From CAZDVQ01 sp964508975 (GTDB lineage Bacteria > Bacteroidota > Bacteroidia > Chitinophagales > Saprospiraceae), in assembly GCA_964508975.1 (NCBI GenBank), contig CAZDVQ010000002.1, positions 62,001-126,000 on the forward strand: a stretch of 64,000 nt of DNA, written 5' to 3'. This document shows, piece after piece, positions 60,501 through 64,000 of this stretch (position 1 is the stretch's first letter; every line of letters begins with the position of its first letter). The notes beneath the pieces were generated by a model that worked only from the letters and a program-made list of their open reading frames with translations, was not told the DNA's origin and ran no database searches. The position numbers and the translations under genes were made by a program.

Positions 60501-60642
60501 ATGCGTTAGCTGGCCGGAGGGCGCGGCGGCAGCCGCGGTGCGTAGCACGGAGCGAATAGCGAACCCCGCAGGACAGCGGCGACGCGCTGTTTTGGGCGTA
60601 TTGCATACGCCCAAAACAGCCTGGCGCAACGCCCCAAAAAAA
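60501..60642 (-). repeat. GC-rich modular intergenic repeat, subfamily B (copy B8) with a nested hairpin
   Basis: Inverted: ATGCGTTAGCTGGCCGGAGG at the left, hairpin GTGC-GTA-GCAC, ACGGAGCGAATAGCGAACCC, and GGCGCAACGCCCCAAAAAAA at the right. Inserted near the right end is a perfect hairpin with 16-bp arms (60586-60601 and 60605-60620) and loop TGC. Its arms repeat the element's own terminal word TTTTGGGCGT. Confidence 0.85.
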
Positions 60643-60699
60643 TATTTAATTTTTTTTCGTAGCCCTTGCAACCGTTTTTGATTTTGGCCCGACTTATTA

Positions 60700-60945
60700 T
60701 ACGAAACCACGAGAGAGGTGGTCTCAGAGAGACGAGAGAGTAGTATGTATCGCCAGTTGAAAAACATTCCTAAAACTGCGGTGGTATTGAAAGATCACCG
60801 CAGTTGAAGGGGCGATTTAAAGCGGGCTTAGAGTCCCTCCTTGTCGCTTATTTAATTTGTATTTTCGTAAATAGTGCTTGTCATAGTTTTTTGTTTTTGT
60901 GGTAAAAAGTCCCCGCCGAAAGTGGCGGGGCTTTTTTTTTAACCA
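60700..60945 (+). ncRNA. Candidate structured small RNA
   Basis: Gene-free but hairpin-dense. CCAC-GAGAGAG-GTGG (60707-60721) is followed by GTCTC-AGA-GAGAC. An outer stem ATCGCC/GGCGAT then encloses a 9-bp stem ACTGCGGTG/CACCGCAGT (60776-60806), followed by the strong terminator at 60909-60940. A promoter is not clear (TTATTATAC near 60696). I recognise no known RNA class. The only evidence is structure plus an otherwise ownerless terminator. Confidence 0.35.
60909..60940 (+). terminator. Terminator with no upstream gene on its strand
   Basis: CCCCGCC and GGCGGGG form a 7-bp stem with a GAAAGT loop, followed by nine T. Nearest plus-strand gene upstream is at 55020, so it probably ends an RNA gene. 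Confidence 0.8.
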
Positions 60946-60982
60946 TGCAATAAACCTTGTGTTTGAGCTAAGACAAGCCCAT

Positions 60983-61022
60983 AAAAAAGAGCAGGCCCGC
61001 AATATGCGAGCCTGCTCTTTTG
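60983..61022. terminator. Terminator of the YfiR-like gene
   Basis: AAAAGAGCAGGC and GCCTGCTCTTTT form a 12-bp stem, with inner CGCA/TGCG pairing and T-runs on both strands. Confidence 0.9.
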
Positions 61023-61042
61023 TTTTTTAGCCGTATGTAGGT

Positions 61043-61609
61043 TTAATCCTGCGAGATCACCTGGTTGTTGTAAGCCAAGCGACGGAGTTCATCGCTGATT
61101 TTAAATTTTTGGCCTTTCATGGTTTCCTCGGCAATTTCAAACTTGATTTTACCCTCCACGAGGATAAAGTTGATCATAGAGCCTTTTTTGAGGGCACGTT
61201 CCGACTCGGTGATGAGCAAAACATTTTTACCGGCCAACTTCTCGGTTATTTGCGGCAAATCCTTGTCGAACGACTGCTCCACGAAGAGTAAATCTGGATA
61301 GTTGTTGTCGAGGTCCTCTGGTTTTTCAAAGAAAATGATTTCAACCTGTTTCCACTTGAGGGTACGTTCTTGCTTCAACTTGAGCAAGTCAGAGCCAAAA
61401 GGGTGCACTTCGCAGTATACCCCGAAATAGAATTTTTCACTTTCTTTGTTCACTTTTGACTCGGTAGGCCACTGGATATGCATCACGATTTTCTCGATAA
61501 TAGCCAATTTTACCTGGTACTCGGAGGTGGCTTGCCCATGGTTTGAGCCAATGTTGCTAGGCGGTGGCCCCATGAGCAAAGTTGCGATAAGTAAGGTTAT
61601 GAATGACAT
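61043..61609 (-). CDS. YfiR-family exported protein
   Basis: A 188-residue protein with a signal sequence (SFITLLIATLLMGPPPS) and a YfiR/DUF4154 domain. The family pattern is clear in LLITESERALKKGSMINFIL, then VEGKIKFEIAEETMKGQKFK, then ISDELRRLA. Known YfiR is a periplasmic regulator of a diguanylate cyclase; many others, like this one, sit next to TonB receptors without a known role. It lies 79 bases after the receptor gene on the same strand. Confidence 0.87.
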   Translation of the reverse strand: MSFITLLIATLLMGPPPSNIGSNHGQATSEYQVKLAIIEKIVMHIQWPTESKVNKESEKFYFGVYCEVHPFGSDLLKLKQERTLKWKQVEIIFFEKPEDLDNNYPDLLFVEQSFDKDLPQITEKLAGKNVLLITESERALKKGSMINFILVEGKIKFEIAEETMKGQKFKISDELRRLAYNNQVISQD

Positions 61610-61688
61610 ATTTAAATAGTTTTAAGCTTGTGTGGTTACAAGTAAATTCTGTGCCAAATTTGATTAATCCCCTGATTAGCAATAGTTT

Positions 61689-63929
61689 TTAACGTTTAGG
61701 TTTGGGACCAAAGCGCAATGATACACCGCCTGAAATACGGATTGGATCCTGTGGTGTAGCGTTGAATGCATCTTGGGTAAAGGCACCGACGTTGTAATAT
61801 TTCAGGTTAAGTGCGTTGCGAACCCTTAAGAACACATCCAGGGTAAAGCGGCCAGGGCTTGGACCAGTTTGTGGCTGAACAACGCGGTAGCTCAAGAATA
61901 AATTTAATAGCGTTGAAGCGGGTACTTTAACCTGGTCGGCACGAGTTTCACCGTGGATATAACCACCACTACGCCAAACCACGCGGGGCGAAATGGTAAA
62001 ATTACCCCAGTTGATACTTGCCCCAGATTTGATGGTGTGGAAAGAGGTATAGTCGATACCAGCTTCATCTTCAATGCCAGTAGTCAAAGAGTAAAAAGCG
62101 TAGGCGTTGATGCTGAAGTTTTCGTTAAAAATCTGGCGATAATCAACTCGGAAAGTACCCCCGTAAGAACTCTCGGTACCAATGTTTTCATTGCGTTCAG
62201 AGTTGATAATGGCCGCACCTGCAAAAAACACTGTATCTGGGTTAAACACCGCGTCTGGAATATCGGTAACGCCGTTGTAATAAGCACCAAGTGTATATGA
62301 CAAAACGCTTGTGTTGTAAGAGAAGTTAACCTCTCCTGAACGGATTTTCTCAGGCTGTAGATCGGGGTTTGGCAAACGGAAGAAGAAAGACTCCAACTGG
62401 TTACTGCTCTCATTAAAGAACATGGAACCGTAGTGGTCAAATGCTTTTTCGGGCGATGGTGCCAAGAAAGCCTCGCCGTAAGATAAACGCATGCGGAAGT
62501 TTTCCAACGGTTTAACCACAAGGCCTAAACGAGGGTTCAACGTAATGCCGTAGCGCGAGTTATAGTCAAAACGACCACCAACTGTAAAGAACATAATGTC
62601 CTGGACATTGGCTTGGTACTGTGCAAAACCACCCAAGGTAGTTTCGTTGAAGTAGTAAAAGTTTTGATATTCCGTAACGTCACGGCCTGTAGTATCTACA
62701 GTGTTGGTACCAATGTAATAGATACCTTGTGCATCAGGCGAGCCACTTCGGTCAAATGCAAAAGGCATATCGCTGGTTTTAGGCAAGGCATTCAAGAACT
62801 TGTAGGTAACACCGCCCGAAAGCTTACTTGCGTTGTTGATAGTCCATGAACCAATTAAGTTGGCTTGGAATGCATTATTGAAGGCGTATTTATAAGCCTT
62901 GTTGTAGCCCGAGAACGAGTTGTTGAAATTACTCTGTGGGCCTACCTCGTACGAGGTAAATGTAAACAAAGGCTCAAGCGAGAACTTCTTGTTCAGGGAT
63001 TCGTAACGGTACTTACCATAAGCTACCAAGTTGTTTATCTCATAAAAATGATCATCGTCGTAAACGGTATATTCTGGCCTGATAGAGTTGTTTGTTGAGA
63101 ACCGAACGCTACTCATCAATGCACCTAATTCAACTTTACGGATATTAAACTTGGCCCCTACCGAATAAGCCGTTTTAGAGTTACCCCATTCTGAGGGTCT
63201 ACCATACGGGATTGTATCGTTAAAGAATGGGCTAGCCAGCAAGGTAGAATTAGGCACAAACTGCTCGTTATACCATCTGTAATCATCTTTATAGAATTTG
63301 CTCAGGTTAGGCTCTGCCGAGTTGTAGAAACTCCCGTAAATAGCTACCGATAAATCCTCTGTACCAAAGCCCGCACGCAGGGCATGGTTCTGGGTATTAT
63401 ACATACCATAGCTAGTGGTTAGTTCAATCCCTTTGCGGGCATCGCCAGCGTAAGTGATGATGTTGATTACACCCGCAAAGGCGTCGGCACCATAAACCGC
63501 AGAGGCAGGGCCCATTACTATCTCTATGCGCTCCACATAACGAATATTGATGTTTTCATCGATGTTGTGTAGAGTGGCACCCGGCGAAGTATAACGGGCA
63601 CCATCAACCAATATGAGCAAGTGCTCCTGACCAGTCAAGCCACGGGTTGTAACCACGTTATGGTATTCACTGTGGGATTTTAAGTGTAACTCAAACTCGG
63701 GCACATCTTCAAGTACTTCCAAAATTGACATATAGCCGCGTTGTTCAATGTCGCGGGCCGTGATTACATAAACCGTTGCCGGTGCTTCCGATTGTTTTTC
63801 CTTTACCGACGACGCCGTGGTAACCTCAAAGTTTAGTAGTTCTTCTAAGCTCAAATCTTTCAGTTGGCCGTCCTGAGCCAGCAATGCATTGAACATTAGG
63901 CATAAGCAGAGTGTAATTGTTCCTCTCAT
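61689..63929 (-). CDS. TonB-dependent receptor
   Basis: A 746-residue outer membrane receptor with a signal peptide (LCLCLMFNALLAQ). A short segment DLSLEELLNFEVTTASSVKE follows, characteristic of receptors paired with YfiR-like proteins. The plug domain covers about 45-165 (VYVITARDIEQRGYMSILEV, RIEIVMGPASAVYGADAFAG), then a 22-strand type barrel ending ISGGVSLRFGP. It lacks the carboxypeptidase-like domain. It imports an unknown ligand using TonB. It is first gene of a pair with the YfiR-like gene. Confidence 0.93.
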   Translation of the reverse strand: MRGTITLCLCLMFNALLAQDGQLKDLSLEELLNFEVTTASSVKEKQSEAPATVYVITARDIEQRGYMSILEVLEDVPEFELHLKSHSEYHNVVTTRGLTGQEHLLILVDGARYTSPGATLHNIDENINIRYVERIEIVMGPASAVYGADAFAGVINIITYAGDARKGIELTTSYGMYNTQNHALRAGFGTEDLSVAIYGSFYNSAEPNLSKFYKDDYRWYNEQFVPNSTLLASPFFNDTIPYGRPSEWGNSKTAYSVGAKFNIRKVELGALMSSVRFSTNNSIRPEYTVYDDDHFYEINNLVAYGKYRYESLNKKFSLEPLFTFTSYEVGPQSNFNNSFSGYNKAYKYAFNNAFQANLIGSWTINNASKLSGGVTYKFLNALPKTSDMPFAFDRSGSPDAQGIYYIGTNTVDTTGRDVTEYQNFYYFNETTLGGFAQYQANVQDIMFFTVGGRFDYNSRYGITLNPRLGLVVKPLENFRMRLSYGEAFLAPSPEKAFDHYGSMFFNESSNQLESFFFRLPNPDLQPEKIRSGEVNFSYNTSVLSYTLGAYYNGVTDIPDAVFNPDTVFFAGAAIINSERNENIGTESSYGGTFRVDYRQIFNENFSINAYAFYSLTTGIEDEAGIDYTSFHTIKSGASINWGNFTISPRVVWRSGGYIHGETRADQVKVPASTLLNLFLSYRVVQPQTGPSPGRFTLDVFLRVRNALNLKYYNVGAFTQDAFNATPQDPIRISGGVSLRFGPKPKR

Positions 63930-64000
63930 AGGGGTAGATATAGGTTAATTGGTCTTGTATCGCTTGGGTACATAAAGGCTTACTTACGGCTAAGTGCCTA

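Larger units (their letters stand above)
60069..61042. other. Gene-free 1-kb intergenic region
   Basis: No credible gene. It holds direct repeats of the word GCTAAAA (60150-60185), subfamily A copy A7, word repeats GTTGGTAGTTGATAGTTGGT (60335-60360), a repeated TTCATTGTTCATTGTTCATC word block (60465-60490), subfamily B copy B8, a possible structured RNA (60700-60945), and the terminator of the YfiR-like gene. Confidence 0.7.

Noticed and set aside
1964..60642. The GC-rich repeats as rho-independent terminators
   Set aside because: Their T-tract precedes the hairpins, and in the other orientation the last hairpin is followed by A, not T. Separate true terminators sit beside several copies.
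60700..60945. RNase P RNA, SRP RNA, tmRNA or 6S RNA
   Set aside because: None of the conserved core sequences of these RNAs is present.

Overview
The window is a chromosomal segment of a member of the phylum Bacteroidota. Family cannot be fixed from the sequence. The evidence is Por/type IX secretion C-terminal sorting domains on several exported proteins, PorV-like and TonB-dependent receptors with carboxypeptidase-like N-terminal domains, a 58-residue Hc1-type histone H1-like protein, and -7 promoter elements of the form TAnnTTTG close to many start codons. No rRNA, CRISPR array, recognisable transposase or prophage is visible. Most genes are ordinary housekeeping or envelope genes.

Layout. 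1-3.6 kb: start of a DUF5686-type outer membrane protein, an M23 peptidase, a small outer membrane protein, a family 2 glycosyltransferase and frr. 3.7-7.5 kb: a large secreted fungalysin-type (M36) metallopeptidase with PA and PKD domains and a T9SS tail. 7.7-16.6 kb, minus strand: metallophosphoesterase, MFS transporter, UvrD/PcrA helicase, SPOR protein, deoC and two BatD-like proteins. 16.9-21.6 kb: methyltransferase, Hc1 histone (minus), an ECF sigma factor with a membrane-anchored beta-barrel partner, and a lipoprotein lipase. 21.8-33 kb, minus strand: greA-HIT, then a TonB receptor / giant T9SS protein / PorV-like operon, and a 2-hydroxyacid dehydrogenase. 34-42.9 kb: M19-like peptidase, glyA, recJ, smpB, an ABC ATPase and priA. 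43-46.5 kb: two tandem acyl carrier proteins, fabF, rnc and a CAT-anticodon tRNA. 46.6-52.6 kb: HAD hydrolase, an Omp28-like T9SS protein, a second small T9SS-type protein, radC, an RluA-type pseudouridine synthase and a MerR/B12-type regulator. 52.8-60 kb: S24 repressor-like regulator, an EAD11-like membrane protein, lpxK, TRAP transporter QM, a cystathionine gamma-synthase/lyase and a TPR protein resembling BatC. 61-64 kb: YfiR-like protein and a TonB receptor.

The most unusual content is intergenic. About 16 copies of a GC-rich modular element, in two subfamilies I call A and B, lie between genes on both strands. Each starts with a T-tract followed by GGGCG or GGGGCC and is built from short hairpins whose stems differ between copies while the loop is very often a GNA triloop (TNC on the other strand). 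A second, AT-rich family of about 163 bp has terminal inverted repeats whose outermost bases change in compensating fashion between two full copies. A third GC-rich family is seen twice. I know of no name for these families, but no database search was possible.

Other points of interest are a predicted trans-envelope sigma-factor partner, an orphan protein with an effector-associated-domain-like N-terminus, an S24 regulator with matched 9-bp half-sites around its own promoter, a possible structured small RNA near 60.7-60.94 kb, and a TRAP transporter QM pair without a visible binding protein, coupled to a PLP enzyme gene.
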